DNA of 29,666 bases, taken from contig JALQPE010002798.1 in NCBI GenBank assembly GCA_030407315.1, forward strand, positions 1 to 29,666. Direction: 5' to 3'. A program made the position numbers and the translations under genes. Shown piece after piece: positions 27,664-29,666 of the stretch. The DNA is from Asparagopsis taxiformis. Lineage: Eukaryota; Rhodophyta; Florideophyceae; Bonnemaisoniales; Bonnemaisoniaceae. How positions within the stretch are numbered: the stretch's first letter is position 1; every line of letters begins with the position of its first letter. Under the pieces are notes generated by a model, which was given only the letters and a program-made list of their open reading frames with translations, ran no database searches and had not been told where the DNA came from.

Positions 27664-28791
27664 TCGAGGCTGGACTTCGCCCAGGTTGCGCGAATGTCTG
27701 CAAGCTGGAAGGATTCGTATGAGGCCGGCACTGGTATGGCGTACTTCCACAATTGCCGAACGGAAATCAACGAGCGAGGGTATACGGTGATGGAAAATTT
27801 CGCGAATGCAACCTATCTCGATACGTCGGACAAGTTCCCATTCGACTTGGGTCCCATGGAAGAAATTCCTAACCAGGAATTGTTTCGGTACTTCTTGGGA
27901 ACATGGGAGGGGGAGGAGGTGCACAAGGACCCTGGGAACCGGCAGCTGTGGAGTCCCATTGTCAATACAGGGACGATGAAACAGATGAGAAGAACCGGAA
28001 TGAGGGGAGGGCTCGCTTCACGTCTACGCGCCACTGCCTGGTTGACTATGCCGAGAACGACGAGTCGCGTACCGACCGGTCAAGTTTGTGACGCGACGAG
28101 CCCTGCTGGATGTGTGGTTGGGAATCCCTGTCCGGCTGATAGGGCTGGAGGAGTGCGGTTTACCGGGAGAAAAACTTGTCATGCCAGCATCTGGGGGACG
28201 GTTTTTGATAACGGGAAAGGGTGTCCTCGGCAGGTCCCACACAATGATTTCCCTGTTCCTCCTCGCGACCGCAAAGATCAACTTCCGGGTTACTTTGTTA
28301 TTGCCAACGGAGATGACCCATTCCCTATCTGGGTGTGTCCAGGGTCCCACAAGTACGTCTTTTCCAAAGCGCTGGAATTAGATATGTACGCCAAGACGAT
28401 GAAGCTGAAGAAGGTAATCGTTCCGCCACGTTCAGTCTTCATCGGTCACGGCCATGTACAACATGCCGGGGCAGGGCATGTCGACAGAGTTGTGTCACAC
28501 ACGACAACGAGGTATCACACGTATTTCAGGAATGCGTCGTATCCGATTCCCGACAATGTTTCGTTGGGTTTCATCAGGCGGTTGGGATTCGAAGAAGAAG
28601 TAATCGCCAATGCTCCGCGCCGGTCTGCCAGGCAAAGTCAACCGGCACCTGTCAATGTTCGCCACAAGACAGTTGTTCCCATCCCGGTCAAGAAAGATCG
28701 TAGGCCGAAGACAGGGCAGCTCGGAATCATGCGGATGAAGACGACAGACCTCGCCAGCCTATATCCTACACAATTAGTGGGGTCCCGGTGA
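27664..28791 (+). pseudogene. Fe(II)/2-oxoglutarate dioxygenase-like domain with frame changes
   Basis: Starts with SRLDFAQVARMSASW and INERGYTVMENF, the kind of N-terminal strand seen in 2OG hydroxylases. The core has the metal-binding HxD (H28240-D28246, VPHNDFP) and then PIWVCPGSHKYVF. A distal His follows at 28462 (HVQHAGAG), then an Arg at 28510 (RYHTYF) placed to hold 2-oxoglutarate. This HxD...H...R order defines the double-stranded beta-helix fold. Frame changes near 27974, 28078 and 28227 interrupt the part before HxD. The substrate is unknown. A nucleic-acid base is plausible from its ParB-like partner domain, and a protein or small molecule is also possible. PhyH, TET/JBP and AlkB-type subfamilies cannot be told apart by eye. 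Confidence 0.6.
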
Positions 28792-28859
28792 TGCCTATTC
28801 TGCCGGGAGATCCTGATTATGATGAGGACGAAGACGAAGAACAATTTTCCGACGGCTAG

Positions 28860-29079
28860 ATAGCTTAACACAACTACTTTAGGAAACAATTATCGAGAAT
28901 ATAATCATCTCATTTATCACTTTCAATCTATGAACCTAGTATAATGTACTTCCGTTCCATGCTTTCAAACTAGATTGTCCATCCCTCGTGGGTTGGAGCA
29001 TGATTTCCAGGACGATCCCTCACATCTCTAGACTCGATGGTCTATGGTAGAAATAGCAGAACAATTGGGTTTGTACGTG
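28860..29079. other. Spacer downstream of the ParB-dioxygenase gene
   Basis: AT-rich sequence without gene signals. No AATAAA is evident near the putative stop at 28859. Confidence 0.4.
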
Positions 29080-29576
29080 CTTCATCGCCTACTTGCTTCG
29101 GTAATGTGTGGACGTGCACGATACACGATCAACTGAAATGGACGTCCGGTGGATGTCCAGCTCAGATGCATTGCTGGCCAGCCCAGAAATTCTACAATTT
29201 CGGGCACAAAAAAATATTGCAAAAAACATCGATTTGGGCGGTCCATTGTGCCGTACGGCACACCCCCATCTCAAAAACATGTTCACATGTGCATGTTTTG
29301 AGAATAGCCCAAATTTTAATTCAAATCAGGGTGTCTAATTTGGCCACAACGGCCCCAGGAACCGGAGCCGCCGCCCGATCGGGGGCTATCACTGGCGTCT
29401 GTAAGCACAACTGTAAGCCGGAACCGGCCGCCGCCCCGATCGGGGCTATCACTGGCTTCTATAAGCACCAACTGTAAGCCAAAATCGCGTCTCACGACGG
29501 GTCGATTTCAGGCTCAATACGCCAGGGACAGGTCTTGGTCCTTGTTTCATCATGGTCCCGCCCCACTCTCTCACGA
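29080..29576 (+). repeat. Satellite-like family, copy F with duplicated tail
   Basis: Core begins near CTGAAATGGACGTCCGGTGG, with the palindrome at 29247-29262 and a right hairpin arm one T short as in copy B. The tail contains an imperfect duplication of about 65 bp (GCCGCCGCCC...GATCGGGG...TAAGCAC twice, 29360-29480). Confidence 0.87.
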
Positions 29577-29666
29577 CCAACCTGAAATGGACGTCCGGTG
29601 ATGTCCAGCTCGATTGCACTGCTGGCCAGCCCAGAAATTCTAAAATTTCCGAAAAATCAATTTGGT
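29577..29666 (+). repeat. Satellite-like family, copy G, cut by the window edge
   Basis: CCAACCTGAAATGGACGTCC, then GCTGGCCAGCCCAGAAATTC. It lies about 446 bp after the same point of copy F, and continues beyond the window. Confidence 0.85.

Larger units (their letters stand above)
24927..28859 (+). pseudogene. ParB-like plus Fe(II)/2OG dioxygenase-like gene, one ancestral ORF broken by serial 1-nt frameshifts
   Basis: Coding character passes through consecutive frames without in-frame stops between switches. Switch points: about 26424-26429 (one extra A in a run), then apparent single missing bases near 27065, 27395, 27662, 27974, 28078, 28227 and possibly 28753. Nearly all fall in C or G runs. 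Read through, the order is an unassigned N-terminus, a ParB/sulfiredoxin-like domain, a Lys/Arg-rich basic linker (about 26790-26930), an acidic segment (about 27130-27340), an unassigned domain (27417-27660), the dioxygenase-like domain (27664-28600) and an acidic tail (EDEDEEQFSDG) ending at 28859. The clean indel-only pattern fits either homopolymer errors in this part of the assembly or recent decay. Other genes in the window are not affected. It lies divergent to the methyltransferase-SET gene. Confidence 0.6.

Noticed and set aside
29037..29477. 146-codon frame across satellite copy F
   Set aside because: Similar peptides appear in the other copies only because the DNA repeat is shared. 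It is interrupted differently in each copy and has no protein features.

Overview
This is a eukaryotic nuclear window dominated by mobile and repeated DNA. The evidence is two Ty1/copia retrotransposons with LTRs, a primer-binding site matching eukaryotic initiator-Met tRNA, a SET-domain protein, intron-like signals and long open genes with no bacterial operon structure. The host cannot be fixed from sequence alone. A red alga with compact, intron-poor genes and many LTR elements (Chondrus-like) is my best guess. A fungus is the alternative, because Plavaka-type transposases are best known there.

Layout: 1-3651 holds a damaged copia element on the minus strand (LTR cut by the window edge, a 1-nt frameshift in integrase, a 1400-bp internal deletion at a 7-bp microhomology, and a 5' truncation). 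3652-6096 is non-genic: foldback sequences, 43-bp and 24-bp tandem repeats, and a degenerate repeat array. 6097-9138 (+) is a Plavaka/CMC-like transposase-derived gene. It faces 9216-11501 (-), a coiled-coil protein I do not recognise. 12033-18528 (+) is a complete, young copia element with 475-bp LTRs that differ at one base, a TTTGA target duplication, a half-tRNA primer site and one intact 1358-aa gag-pol. It also carries an extra zinc-finger ORF between the 5' LTR and gag, whose ATG appears to be created by splicing. 18606-21857 (-) encodes a beta-class DNA amino-methyltransferase fused to a SET domain, interrupted by one in-frame TAG. 22129-24610 is repeat-rich: palindromes, a glycine-rich tandem repeat, a near-perfect foldback and a satellite-like family with a conserved 16-bp palindrome. 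24927-28859 (+) is a ParB-like domain followed by a Fe(II)/2-oxoglutarate dioxygenase-like domain, apparently one ancestral gene broken by a series of 1-nt frameshifts. 29080-29666 is more of the satellite family.

The most interesting feature is the divergent pair at 18.6-28.9 kb: a methyltransferase-SET fusion and a ParB-dioxygenase gene. They sit in repeat-rich DNA, and their domain content suggests a DNA/chromatin modification module. The partnership is an inference from domains and proximity. The second novelty is the copia element with a splice-created accessory zinc-finger ORF upstream of gag.
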